Origin: Utricularia gibba
Taxonomy: Eukaryota; Streptophyta; Magnoliopsida; Lamiales; Lentibulariaceae
Length of the DNA: 64,000 nt
Reading direction: 5' to 3'
Assembly: GCA_002189035.1 (NCBI GenBank)
Contig: NEEC01000007.1
Coordinates: forward strand, 806,001-870,000
Below the pieces are notes generated by a model that worked only from the letters and a program-made list of their open reading frames with translations, had not been told where the DNA came from and made no database searches. Position 1 is the stretch's first letter. Every line of letters starts with the position of its first letter. Positions 25,171-37,102 of this stretch are shown here, piece by piece. The translations under genes were made by a program, and so were the position numbers.

Positions 25171-27187
25171 ATGGGAGATCTGTTGAAAAACTCTCTGTTC
25201 TTTTCGGATCATCATCTTTGTCATGCGGATATTCTCACGGCGTCGCAGGTTCTTTTAGCGTTTCATTATTCTTGATTACATGAATATTCTGATGGAGACT
25301 GCGATAATCTAACATTACTCTGGTTTTAGTTGTAACTTCAGGCCAGAGCTCGAATCGAAGCGGCGGTAGTTAATTTCCTGAAAATTTTGTGTTCGGAGAC
25401 TCCATCAGTATCAGATCTTCCGTTGGTTTGTAAAATCTTTTTGAGATTCTTGGTGAAGTTCTGTTTCAGTTTTGCTTAGTACCAGATCTTCCGTAGTTCG
25501 ACAGGATTTTCTGAATTTGTTTATGAATCTTGTGTGATGGATTAGTTATTTTCTGATCAAGTTTTTAATCCGCATATAGATCATTAGGAAAACGAGCAAT
25601 AGCCGAGTGAGACGAGGACTGCTATCTGAGAGCACTAGAATTTTCCTATCGCATTCCTTCTGTGCACGATCATTGATGAATGATTCCAGCGCTGCAGCAT
25701 TCGTTAGAGGTATTAGACCCGTTTCCTTTTGCATTGGAATCAATGCGTCTTGAGTTAACTATGTATTGACTTGTCACGCAGTCTGGAAGGTGATGGAAGT
25801 GTGCTACCAGATTTTGGTTCAAGAAAAGAGAGTAACTCAAAGGGAGTTATTCTACAAATTGATTTGCGCTATGCCTAGTTACTTTAAGTCTCAATCGCAG
25901 GTCAATCAGAGTATCCAAGGTTCACAGATTCACCTACATGTTATCTGATATAATATTGCCTTGTTGTTTTGTACACATCTGAATTTCTGACTCAACTGTC
26001 TGCGGGAAAGATTTGGTGGCACTGCTGCGGTGCAGCCGGTACAGTCTTGGAGTTATGGCATCCAGCAGAGGAGCAGTTGGTGGTCGTCTATATTTGCAGG
26101 CATGTAGTGGAAACTTGATATTATGGTGAAGAAAATGCCCTCCATGTGATGCTTCTGGCCTAATTTAGGAGCCGAATAAAGTTGTTGATTGCTCCGTTTG
26201 TGGATCGTCGGGTACCCAATCTCAGGAGACTTGAGGTTGATTGAGAACTTGGTCTTCAAGAGTGACGCTAGATACATCATTGTTCTGGAGAAGGTATTTG
26301 ATACTTGCTCTACTTCCCTGCATCCTGATTTTGCATAAATGAGAAGTTGGCTTGTTAATGCAACACAGTACTTATATACATATATTTCCACAGCATGCTA
26401 TATTTCAGAGACTTGCCGAGGATTGCTTCTTCAATCAAATTCCTTGTATTCTCATCACTGCCAAAGGATATCCAGATATTAGCACCAGGTCATTTTTATT
26501 GGAATTTCAGAAGCAGTATTGTTAATAAAAGAAACATAGTCCTAGAATTTCTATGCAGAATGCTGCTTCACAGATTGAGTCGGGAGTTCCCTGAAATGCC
26601 GATTCTGGGACTAGTTGATTGGTAAGGATGGGGGATTACACTGATTTGGATAACCCATCAAATACTTTGGCTCTTTACTTTGAAGGAACCCAGCTGGATT
26701 GGGGATACTTTGCACCTTCAAGTTTGGAAGCATTTCAATGGGCCTCGAAGCATATCGATATGGTGTCGTTCATCATTCCCTCTTGTAGCTACTCTTTGGA
26801 TTTTTGACTCCGTTGAAGACGAACCCTGTTCCCTGCTTCAGCGTGCAATGTGAAATGGATCGGGTTGCGCAAGGATGATATACAGCAGCTTATACCAGAA
26901 GAAGCTACCATTCCCATGAAGCCACGAGACCATCAGATTGCCAAAAGCTTGCTGTCTTCTGAAATCTTGCCAGTAAAAACATCTCCGATGCTTTAACAGC
27001 GCCATATTCATACATGTAGTTGAATCATGACGAAGGTTATATTTTTGTACAGGATAATTACAAGGAAGAGGTGGGAGCCATGGTTCAAAGTGGGCGTAGG
27101 GCAGAGATCGAAGCTCTTTACTGCCATGGCTATGATTTCTTGGCCAAATATATTGGGAAAAAGATTGTGCAGGCAGATTACATATGA
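25171..27187 (+). CDS. SPO11-2: Meiotic recombination protein SPO11-2, with one frameshift and one GC-AG intron
   Basis: A Top6A-type subunit that, with SPO11-1 and MTOPVIB, makes the meiotic double-strand breaks. Eleven exons: 25171-25248, 25342-25425, 25580-25709, 25782-25919, 26011-26099, 26169-26293, 26394-26488, 26559-26621, 26686-26762, 26842-26972 and 27053-27187. With one base restored they give 381 residues; Arabidopsis SPO11-2 is about 383. The catalytic tyrosine is Tyr122 in RVTQRELFYKL. Other marks are DLVALLRCSRYSLGVMASSR, YIIVLEKHAIFQRL, the Toprim part ITAKGYPDI and LVDWNPAGL, and the end AKYIGKKIVQADYI. Exon 6 breaks frame at the G run 26210-26212 (CGSSG must join YPISGDLRL). 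The intron after exon 5 begins GC (CAG then GCATGT) and ends TTTAG. Confidence 0.93.
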
Positions 27188-27436
27188 ATTATAACCACCT
27201 CCTTGAAAATATAGGAAGGAATGAGCAATTTGCATTCCAAGTAAAATAATGTATATAGCTCTTGAGGCATTGCTCACTCTGCAGTCAAGGGTAACTGTTC
27301 GCTGATGGGTGAAAGAAAAAAGGAAAGGAAAATTGATGGATAGAGTATGGCGAACGTGCCCCACGAGCTTATGGGGTTGTAAAAAGCGCTTCCCAGCAAA
27401 CCGTACTCAGTCCGACGAAGTTAAAGACTGGCGGCT

Positions 27437-28724
27437 ATGGCAGCTTCTTCGGTCTTCTCCGCCTCGCTGCTGCCGGAGAAGTTTCACCCTAAGCAAATTC
27501 CACCTCGGATGAACGCTCCATGCGTCAAGCGCTTCGGTCTTACCTCGATTGGAGTCACCGGAAAGCCGTCTTCTCCTTGTTTTCCCGGAGTAGCGGCGGC
27601 GGTGAGCTCCAACGCCGTTGAGGCAGAGCCAATTTCGGTTCCAAGAGCTTCGTCTAAGGCTCTGCCGTTTCGCATCGGCCACGGCTTCGATTTGCACCGG
27701 CTGGAACCGGGATATCCCCTCATCATCGGTGGGATAAACATTCCGCATGATCGAGGCTGCGAAGCTCACTCGGACGGTAATTTTTCTGCTACTGTATGAA
27801 TTTGATCTTTCATTGTTGGACTTCGCCGACGCTGATTCTGAATTAACTGTTTATCTGATTGTGTGCTAGTTTGGATTCCTTTTTGTATGCGTAGGGATTT
27901 TTCTAGAGTAAGATTATGTTCCGTGAATCTAACTTTGATGGCATGATTCTGTTTTTTCCCCCTCGCCAATGAAGCTATTTCATGGCATAATCTGAATGAA
28001 AACAACTCAAAAGTGTCTGGTAGAACAAACTCTACCTACACTGAAACATGGAAGTTTTACCACAGGGTATTGCATTGTTGGGAAACTCAGAAATGTGCTT
28101 GTCTACGATTTTTCGATATTGATATGATCTAAATGGACTGCAGGTGACGTCTTGCTGCACTGTGTCGTAGACGCTATATTAGGCGCATTGGGGCTGCCTG
28201 ACATCGGACAGATCTTCCCAGACACGGACCCTAAATGGAAGGGAGCTCCATCGTCAGTTTTCATTGAAGAAGCTGTGAGCTTAGCTTTCTTAGCCTTTAG
28301 GCATATATCTGAAAATATTCCGTATGAGTTACCCCTGAATCATGAAAATAGTTTCTCATAATGCTACAGCCACTTTCTGTTCTATCCTTACCATGCCATC
28401 ATATTGAATAAGTTTCTTAGGACATGGTTGCAAGCTTTTTCCCTGTGTACAGTGCGGCATAATTCATTTTGTCTTCTCTGATGGCATCAGGTTCGGTTGA
28501 TGGAAGAGGCAGGGTACGAGCTGGGGAACTTAGATGCCACGCTGATTCTACAAAGGCCAAAGCTCAGCCCACACAAAGAAGCCATCAGGTCGAACTTATG
28601 CAAGCTACTGGGAGCCCATCCTTCTGTGGTAAACCTCAAAGCCAAGACTCATGAGAAAGTCGACAGCCTCGGAGAGAACAGGAGCATAGCTGCTCACACC
28701 GTCGTTCTCCTTATGAAGAAGTGA
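27437..28724 (+). CDS. ISPF: 2-C-methyl-D-erythritol 2,4-cyclodiphosphate synthase, chloroplastic
   Basis: IspF is the plastid MEP-pathway enzyme that cyclises CDP-methylerythritol phosphate to MEcPP and releases CMP, on the route to isoprenoids. Three exons (27437-27776, 28144-28274, 28491-28724) give 234 residues. The first 75 or so residues are Ser/Pro-rich and lack acidic clusters, as expected of a transit peptide. The catalytic domain follows: GHGFDLHR with zinc ligands Asp85 and His87, AHSDGDVLLH with the third ligand His119, [15 protein letters not shown], and the C-terminal block [20 protein letters not shown]. It is intact. It starts only about 250 bases after SPO11-2 in the same direction, so its promoter must be short or lie within the end of SPO11-2. 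Confidence 0.96.
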
Positions 28725-30005
28725 GACGCAGCGATTCTTCCGTACTGTCTTCTTTCTGGATCATGATCAGTTTCTGTTATAGCCCTCCTGTTAAGGCCAA
28801 AACTAGCTTAGGGATGATTCTCTCTCAAAAAAGTGTATTATTACCTCGGAGGATAACGCTAAAACATACAGGTCTTTTGTTTTTTTCGATTAACCTGCAA
28901 ATAATTAGACCAAATTAGTGCCTTTTTTCGGGTGGTCCAGTTCAGGCTCGTTGACTTGCCCCTACGTCTCTTTACCAGCGACCGCCCTCAAGAGCACTGA
29001 CGCATTCTTAGACGACTGGTCAGGCATATTCACAGGATCCAGGCTACGCGTTTGAAACGTAATCCGCGCTTTCTACGAATACCCACAAAGACTAGTCGTA
29101 TATGATCGTTCATCTCCGAGTCGGTCAAACTGTTTCTGGGTTCTTACCCAGTTCGTCGTGCGAAAATAGAACCCTAATTTCATCCCCCAAATCTATAACA
29201 CAAGTAAAAAGACGAGACTCGATCCGCACAGCAAGACAGAGCGAGTGCTAAATGTCTCCACTCGGCAGGAACGGGTTCTGAGCTATTCGTGTGGCCGACG
29301 GAACGGGACCGGACTCCAAATCTTGTAGGATTCTGTCATAATGGATAGTGGTTGAATTAATTAATAATTTGGTCAAAGTGTTTTATTAGCCTCAATCCCA
29401 TCGTGCGCGAACATCCGCACATGATTTCACGACTTGGATGTGTTCCAGCTTAACTTAGCGCCCAATTAAGCAGAGATTAGGAGTAATCACATGTGCAGGC
29501 AGGCAAATTATAAATACTAGTCAAAGTTCATCAAGGATCACTCCCCTGTATCCACTTGCAGAATAATAATAACATTGGATTTGACCCTCTTTTTGTATGT
29601 TTTTGATCGGGGGAGACAGCACGATGGATCATTCCTAGCCTCATTTAGTGATTAAACTGGTATTCTCGTCTTTGCTTTTGTGTGGAGTTAACAAAAAACT
29701 ACAAAGTTTGGGAATCCTAACTTATTGAAATTCATGATTTAATGGTTTTAATAATTATAAATATACAAGAAACGTAAATCATATTAAAAAATTTTAAAAC
29801 ATCCAATAAATACGAATTACATAAAAAACACTTATTATTATTATTTGTATTATTCACAAAAGTATTCTATTACACAAGCAACAACAAGAACGGTAAATAC
29901 AAATGCATCCATACACCAAAAGCTAGACATGATTCTGTCCCCTGATTTACACAACACTTTATTTTACAGGAAAACTTGAAAGCGCTCACGAACGTTGAAT
30001 CGGAA
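28725..30005. other. Intergenic region between IspF and the HMA protein
   Basis: The proximal 200 bases are probably the IspF 3' end. A GC-richer block at about 28930-29330 is followed by AT-rich DNA. I recognise no gene, RNA or mobile element in it. Confidence 0.5.
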
Positions 30006-30591
30006 TCACATGATGTTGCAGCTGGTGGTGTCATCCATGGTGTTGTAGCGCGGATAGTACTGAGGGAGGTAGGAAGGGTTGTAGAAGGGGTCGCTGTTGA
30101 GTTTCCAAATCCGTGCATTATGCTCCATCCCAAGTCTACCGATATCACCCTCACCGGACTTGTACGCGCCGCCTGCTCCTACCCTGTCCCAGTCCTTTGC
30201 CGGCCCGACGCTGACTATCTCCGGCCGCCAAGAGTTTTTCAGTCTGGCCACGATGTCAACCGCATCGACATCTCCCACCACGATTAATTTTTTTGCCCTC
30301 GGATCCATAGATACAGACTCTATCCCTAGTACACAAAAAACGAAGTTGTCATCTCCCCCAGTTTCCCAATACAGGAAATATATTAAAAGAGAGTACTAGT
30401 TTATTAAAAAATGTGTGCAGATTGAGTTCTAACCTTGTAGGCTTGAGACCGCCTTCATGGCTTTCTGCGTCTGTTTGGAACCGTTGATGTCCAATTTGAT
30501 GACCACCTTCTGCAAGACCCTCCAAAATGAACCAACAAAAAAAAAAGAAAATCTGTATCTGACAGGGCAGCAGGATTTTCACCTTCATCAT
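30006..30591 (-). CDS. Heavy-metal-associated isoprenylated plant protein (HIPP) lacking the CxxC motif
   Basis: A small HMA-fold protein with a prenylation signal. Exons on the minus strand: 30591-30583 (only MMK), 30509-30434 and 30325-30006, giving 134 residues. The fold reads KVVIKLDINGSKQTQKAMKA, then GIESVSMD and KLIVVGDVDAVDIVARL. The metal-binding MxCxxC loop is replaced by DINGSKQ, so this member probably does not bind metal by the usual pair of cysteines. The last four residues, CNIM, form a CaaX box for farnesylation, which would anchor it to membranes. The end is Tyr/Pro-rich (YNPSYLPQYYPRYN). Relatives without cysteines act in stress and immunity, and similar HMA domains are decoys in NLR receptors; any such role here is inference. 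Confidence 0.9.
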
Positions 30592-30682
30592 CTTGAGACC
30601 CTAAGGAAGGAAGCCTGCAAGAACTTGAGGTTGAATGGAAGAGAATGAAAAGTGCAAGGATTCTGGGGCTGATGCTGAGTGC

Positions 30683-30689
30683 TTATATA
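30683..30689 (-). promoter_or_regulatory. Probable TATA box of the HIPP gene
   Basis: Reads TATATAA on the minus strand, 92 bases before the ATG. Confidence 0.5.
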
Positions 30690-32711
30690 GCAGAAATTTG
30701 ATTGGTATCCAATCTGGTTGCAGTCATATTCTGGTCAATACTTGCCCTAGCCCTAGCCCTATTTTTTTTATCAGATAAACATTGAAACTATATAAGAATA
30801 ATTAATCTAGAGGTCAACTGAAAGGAAAGAGAACACTACTCTCAGCCTCTGCTCTTACAGCAAAATGTCATGAACTTGGACTTTTTAAAAAGGATTGCAA
30901 TTTTAGTACAATTCAATGCGATAACCAGGTTTATGTTATAACTAACAACTATGCAGCATATAAATTGATACAGTGCTCATGTTTTCAAATTGGAGTTCAA
31001 AATAAGATCAGTATGAAGCCAGTTCAATTTAAAACCCAGTGATCAAATCGAATTTGACCGGTCAAACAATAATTTATTCAAAATAAGTTATAGTGTTTAA
31101 AAAATTCTTTTGGAAAAAAAAGTATATTAAATACTACTAAAATATCAACATCAAAGACTAATAGCATAATATTGCATGGGTTTAATAGTGCATGGATTGT
31201 GTATTTCTATTAGCAAAAGCATAAGGATCAAAGTATTGTTTTTAGCAGTCGGAAGAGTATTTTGTTTGCTAACGGTCATAAAGCTACTTAATTAATGGAA
31301 AGACGACCAGCCTCTCGATCTTGTTTGACAAATGCATAGAGGTTATCCGTTCATAATATTAGAACAATTACACATGAGAACTTTAAATTAAAATAATCAA
31401 ATATATAAAAAATCATAAATCATTAGTAATCGATTAAATCTAATCTTTTTTATGTGATTTATATTTCTTATATACTTGAATTAACGTCTATTCATTCAAT
31501 CTATTGATTTTTTAATTTCAAATCATAAATGTCCAAATTAAGACATACACGAGTAGGAATTTGTGTGGATGATTGAAGTACACAACACCTGTACGAATTC
31601 TTACTTCTTTAAGGAGTGGTTCAAACAACCCTACCACCCTTGTGATTTTTAAAATCGTGATCGCTACCATCACTCCTATCCTCGGGAGCAAGTGCTAGTG
31701 CTATAGCGGAAAATCACTTCAACATTCTCTATACCTAAAAGTGCAACACACATTCTAAAATGCATGCGCAAATCAATTAATGGAATTCCGCTCTTTGTTG
31801 TGATTTTCTAAAATGGATAACACAAATGTTGGCATAAGGATAACAAGTTGCCTTTGCTGTGATCATCTTAAAGTGTAGTTTTTTTTCTATTGCAAGTATA
31901 CCCTATGATCGATTAACAACTTCTATTCGATGTCGAAATATCGATGAAAAAAAGTTTATACCCGGAATAAATAAAGTAAAGTGCATCAAACATGAAGGTG
32001 GATTGTAGCTTTTCGCTCTTTTTCCTCCATGGTTATGATTATCAGAAGCTAAAAAAGTACTGTTCTTGAGTTCAGTTCATGAAGCAAGGAAGCACTTTGC
32101 ATGTGACTCTTCCTAGAGTAAAAAAGAAGAGAATGCAATGGGACATAACATAGAAACCCGATAGATTTGCACGTGGATGAGGATACAGACACCACTTGGA
32201 CAGAACAAGAAAAAGATGCTCGTTCTGATGAGAGGAAACAGGGAAACTTTTGCGGAATGCAGTTCTTTATATTTTATAATCAATGCGTAAAATAAAGATA
32301 ATGTACTCAATTTATAAGCTAAACCTAACTGAAGAAAAGATACCCGGAAACTCATCTATAATTGAAGAGTGTTCAATTATCAGCATTCAATCATTCCATA
32401 TTATAAACTTAATTATGTGAACAATTTATTTTTTATTTTTTACCTATAGACGATCTACACCCAAAATTTTCCATGCTTTTCATCAATGAATAGTAAAAAT
32501 TTCTAGTCTAATGATGAATTTTGATGTCTGAGCTATTTCTTAGTAAGCAGATTTAATAACTGTGAGTTCCTTGAAATCTGATTATGGAGAACGTGGGGAG
32601 GGTCCTGACACCACACTTTTTGTTTTATACCTTGTACGGAAGTTCCTTCCTTGAATCCTACGTACTTTATGCCTAGTGTCTTCATCTAGAAGATCTACAC
32701 GTTTATGTCTC
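30690..32711. other. Intergenic region between the HIPP and ankyrin genes
   Basis: Mostly AT-rich and non-coding. It contains one inverted copy of a dispersed repeat (31385-31530). No gene is seen. Confidence 0.55.
31385..31530 (-). repeat. Dispersed AT-rich repeat, copy C (inverted)
   Basis: Read on the minus strand this aligns with 35955-36105. Shared marks in order are GAAATTAA...TTTGAT/GATTGAA, CAAGTATATAA-like, AATCACATTAAAAAA-like, TTAATCGATTAnTAATGATTTAT and TTTTATATATTTGA. It is probably part of a decayed non-autonomous element. Confidence 0.6.
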
Positions 32712-32718
32712 TATATAG
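32712..32718 (+). promoter_or_regulatory. Possible TATA box of the ankyrin-PGG gene
   Basis: TATATAG about 75 bases before the ATG at 32793, followed by a 17-A run in the leader (32753-32769). Confidence 0.35.
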
Positions 32719-32792
32719 AGCGGCATGGCCAACTCCCGTTGGAGGAGCAAACAAAAAAAAAAAAAAAAAGAAACAAAACTATTGGTCCAAAT

Positions 32793-34368
32793 ATGTCTCG
32801 AGAGTTGAAGGTGGAGGATGAGGCAACGACGAAGCGAGTCCTGATGGAGTGCGCAAGGGAAGGCAATATCGATAAACTGTACGAGACGTTGGTGAAGGCT
32901 CCTTCTATAATGTCCCAGTTCGATAAAGGAGTAGTTCTGGAGAGCCCTCTCCATCTTGCGGTCTCGTTTGGTCACAAAAAGTTAGCATTGGAGATAATGA
33001 ACATGGCTCCTGCGCTTTGCAGGACACTGGATTCATTTGGGGAATCTCCTCTCCATCGAGCGGTTCTGAAAGGGAACATTGACATTGCGGAGAGCATGGT
33101 GAAATTCGACAGGGAGCTGATTCGAGTCAAGGGAAAACATGGAATGACGCCTCTACACACTGCTGCTAAGTACGCTGCCCTGGATTTCTTAGCCTTGTTT
33201 CTGAAACACTTCCCAAAGCCATCCAGGATGTCGACTACAATGGCCAGAACGTTTTTCATATTATTCTGGAAAAAAAGTACATTAAGGCATTCCCTCTGGT
33301 GTACAACTTTGTCATCCGGACAAACCAACTAGAGGTTCTCGGAGAAAAGGATGACGATGGGAATTCTCCTCTTCATATTGCTGTTAAAAACAATAACTAT
33401 GAGGTTTGATCCGATTTAAAGCTTTCTCATGGTTTATATCATCCTTTCTGGATTTGTTTTTGACATTATCATATGGTTACTGATCGTATTTCTGTATTTT
33501 GTAGGCGGTAGTTCTTCTAGTAACCCATGGGAAGGTAGAGATGAACATAAGGAACAATAAAGATAAAACCCCTTATGACATTTCCATGCAGAATGGCAAG
33601 CCGGAAAATGATGGCATTTCTGCATTTCTACTGAAGTCACGAGCATTGGGATCAAAAGATTTGCCACCAAAAGAATTATCGATCAAAAACTTGGCGGAGC
33701 AAGTAACCCTACCAGAGTTCGCTTTCAAGTGTTACTTCACGACGATGAATCAGCTATCCAATGAAATGCGTGAGACCATCTTGATCATCGCCGTTCTCAT
33801 CACCACCGCCACTTACCAGGGCGTACTCCAGCCCCCAGGCGGCGTCTACGACTCGGGGTCTGAAGCCCCACCCTCTGGCCCGGCGCCGGCGCCCGCCCCG
33901 GCTATGGCCAAGCTCTCTAGGCGACTCCTGTTGGGCGCGCACCACGCCGCCGGCGAAATGGTTATGTCCAAAAGTGATTATGACCGGTTCGTGCCGACCA
34001 ACACATTGGCCTTCGTGCTATCCATGGTTATAATCATTTGCATGCTTCAAGGCAGGATGTACACCTTCATTCTTCATCTCTGCCTGGTATGCATGGTGCT
34101 CAGTTACGTCTTCGCATTGAACACCGTCTCGAGCAGGAGTTCCGGTGATCTTTACATGTTTGCCGCCTATATTTCTATCGGCATGGCCGTCTTGGCGTTC
34201 ATCCTCAAGTTACTTCACTTCTTTTTACGCTCTTTCCTTGAAGACATTTGGTGGTTTCCTAGAGGAAGCGCTATTCTCTTTAACACCCTTCCCATAATCC
34301 CCGGAGGTTGGAAATTTCTGGAGCTCGTCCGCCGTCTCCGCCGTCTGCATAAACATCTGTCTAGATGA
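32793..34368 (+). CDS. Ankyrin-repeat PGG-domain membrane protein, with one frameshift
   Basis: A plant ankyrin-transmembrane protein of the ACD6/ITN1 broad class. Exons 32793-33403 and 33505-34368; about 491 residues once one base is restored. I chose the ATG at 32793 because the reading upstream passes through a poly-A run (Lys-rich) that looks like leader. Ankyrin units include ESPLHLAVSFGHKKLALEI, ESPLHRAVLKGNIDIAESM, MTPLHTAAKYAALDFLALF and NSPLHIAVKNNN. The PGG domain reads NEMRETILIIAVLITTATYQ, then GVLQPPGGVYDSG. Several hydrophobic segments follow (LAFVLSMVIIICMLQ, LHLCLVCMVLSYVFAL, ISIGMAVLAFILKLL). The frame breaks at the A run 33215-33217: KHFPK must join AIQDVDYNGQNVFHII. Roles in salicylate, salt or immune signalling are known for relatives, not shown here. 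Confidence 0.88.
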
Positions 34369-35954
34369 TTTCAGGCAACCTGTTTGTTTGAGTGTGTTGT
34401 GTTTCTTCTTTTAAATCCCTGTGTTGTTGTCTGTCATACCTTGGAAGCAAGGTATCAACAACACTTATTTGATTATATAAAATAAAATATATTATTTTTA
34501 TGACAGATTTTTACATTATTAAACCCTAAATCTTAAACCTTAAAGTAAAATGAGTAGTATGGAATAAAATTTAAATTCATTTATATAAAAATAATGCCCA
34601 ATTTTTGTTAGCCTCACTTGCGGCAACATAAGTTCATTTGATTTTGGCCACGTGCAAGCTGACTCATCCCCATAATCTGACAAGCGACGGAATGGCTGAT
34701 CGTGGCTCGGATTTGGGCCGCGCGGAATGGGCCCAATTTACGATTGGGATTTTATGTAGAGTACACGGCTTTTAAAAACAAAAAAAAAAAAAAAATCAAT
34801 TCAAATTGATTTTAATAGAATTAAAAATTTTGATAATGATATTCTATGCAGCATATCAAGCAGATTATTCTATGTTAAATCAATTAATAATAATACATAA
34901 TTAATTATATTATTTTAATTTTTTATCTGAGATTATTTCCTCTAGTACACGTTATCAAGTCAAATTGGATTTGATCTGATGAAGATTTATTTTTTTATTA
35001 GTACATCAATCATATATCGATTTAATTTTTTTATCGTCTAAAACCAAAACATCTTCTATATTCAACTCTATTTTTTTTTTTTGCTCGATAGATAACATTC
35101 TATACTTGGATCAAAATAGTTACAAAATATATCTTGTGGCGAATATTCGAGGGGTGAATTAATTAGTGATAATCTTGGGTTAATCACCGGGCTAAACGTA
35201 TTAATTCAATTGTTGGGGATGGACCATATAACATAACCACCACCAAACCAATAGGGTGGTGTGCGGGGTAACATTATAATTAATCCAATGGTACTACTAA
35301 CTAATGAATGCGTGTCTCCCCAGTTGTTGAGATTTCCCCTACGCTCCCAAATATTCTCCCCATTCGACATTTCGCAATCCATCTTCAATGCGCCCTCCCG
35401 GGGAAAAAAGGGCATTTCCCAGATGACATTTGCGCTGCGTAACAAACTCTATCGCCGGGGGAAACAACCGGAGCCCGTGGCGGCGGAATACGGAGGAGGA
35501 CCACGGAGGAGACGGGAGGGGAGGGAAGATAAACGTGGTGTTACTGTTGACGCTGATCATGACGGATGAGGGAAGAGTCATCATCGGGACATTGAGACAC
35601 CAACGAACTGAAACCGGCAGAAACCAGTAGCTTAACGCCAAGGATTTGCGGTTAAGTAGCACTTTCAGAGGATTAATGAGGGATCGCCATTCGCTTCTAA
35701 CCCCAATTCATTAGCGTTAAACGTCGATTACATTCCCACTGGATGAATGGGACGCCCATGTTTCCACCAATAAACAAATCTTTTCACAGGGATTAAAAAA
35801 TAGCAAGGGGCCTCTCTCTCTACTTGCAAACTGGATATACAACTTTTAATGGAGAGAAGTCGCACCAAACAGTGGTTATGATGTTTTACATCTGATTATT
35901 TTACTAGATGGGTTGATTTTTTTTCACTAAGTTAATGTTTGGTAGTTCGGTTTA

Positions 35955-36105
35955 TGTTGAAATTAAGTATTTGATGAATTGAACGAATACATATGAAGTT
36001 TAAGTATATAAAAATATGAATTACATTAAAAAAAATTAAATTCAATCGATTATTAGTGATTTATAATTTTTTTATATATTTGACTATTTAAATTTCATTT
36101 CCTAA
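35955..36105 (+). repeat. Dispersed AT-rich repeat, copy A
   Basis: Begins GTTGAAATTAAGTATTTGAT and runs through GAACGAATACATATGAAGTT and TCAATCGATTATTAGTGATT. It shares this layout with copy B at 36240 and inverted copy C at 31385. Confidence 0.65.
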
Positions 36106-36239
36106 TTAAGTATTGTTTGTTTTAATACTCATTCTCAAATCGAACTAGTGTATGCAATCCATTTTTTTTAACCAGATTTCATACCAATATGAAAATCATC
36201 TTGACCATCCAAGTTGTGTCACAAATCAAATGTTTTGAT

Positions 36240-36357
36240 ATCACGTTAAAATTAAAAATTTGATAGATCGAACGAATATATATCAAGTTCAAATACATAA
36301 TAAATATAAATAATATTAAAAAAATTATATTTTTTGAATTATTAATGATTTATAATG
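36240..36357 (+). repeat. Dispersed AT-rich repeat, copy B
   Basis: Begins with GTTAAAATTAAAAATTTGAT and GAACGAATATATATCAAGTT, ending GAATTATTAATGATTTATAA. It is a diverged direct copy of 35955-36105, about 285 bases downstream. Confidence 0.65.
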
Positions 36358-37035
36358 GTTGATACAATTAAATCGTAGGTTCAAAAAAAAAAAATGAAAC
36401 ACATACTTCCAAAAGTTAACCTAATTATTTTGAATTTTAATTTGCTACCAAACGCCCCTTGAAGTTTTCCAAGGTGAATCATGTAATTTTTTTTTTTTTA
36501 CATCATTGAGGCACGTTGCATGAGGGTAGCTACATGGGTTACTATTTAATTAGGTGTAAGGAAAAATGAATATTTGGACAAACCTAGTAAGTAGCCACAT
36601 GGCACGTACTCATCATAGCTACGGGTCCAATTGTTATATATGTGCATGTAATAAATACATGCCAAAAGGGATGTGAACAAACTCAAGTGCCGACATGAGG
36701 CTTTTCCTTAATGTGATCTTGTAAAAATGGATTATGAACATGGAGGATGTAAGGATACTTGGAAAAGGTGAGACTTTCGGGTCGAAATCAATAATATTCT
36801 TTCGTCGTGTTCAATCCATTCATCGATTTAACACTTATTAATAACTCAATCAAATGAAAAGTATCTGGAACCGCGAAATGGAAACCACCCAGAAAAATAT
36901 GGATATAGAGATTTGAAGTAACATTAAAAAAATCATGAATTAAAATGCATGAGAAAAAAAAAAAGAAGTACAAATGACAAGGGTTTTGTTGTACATCAAA
37001 ACCGACATCCTAAGTTCACTAATCTCTAAGGTATA

Positions 37036-37059
37036 CCCCCCCCCCCCCCCCCCCCCCCC
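37036..37059 (+). repeat. Poly-C tract of 24 bases
   Basis: An uninterrupted run of C about 45 bases past the BEL1 stop codon. In the BEL1 transcript it would be a poly-G tract in the 3' UTR. The exact length is doubtful for any sequencing method. Confidence 0.8.
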
Positions 37060-37102
37060 AATGTAGCCAACTGTGCCTTCGCCGGAGAAAACCGCCGCCG
37101 TG

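Larger units (their letters stand above)
34369..37035. other. Intergenic region between the ankyrin gene and BEL1
   Basis: AT-rich with two copies of the dispersed repeat (35955-36105 and 36240-36357). A GC-richer patch at 35200-35700 has overlapping frames of about 100 codons on both strands but no recognised family. Confidence 0.55.

Noticed and set aside
35261-35662. Opposed frames of about 100 codons
   Set aside because: Both arise from a GC-richer patch; neither resembles a known protein.
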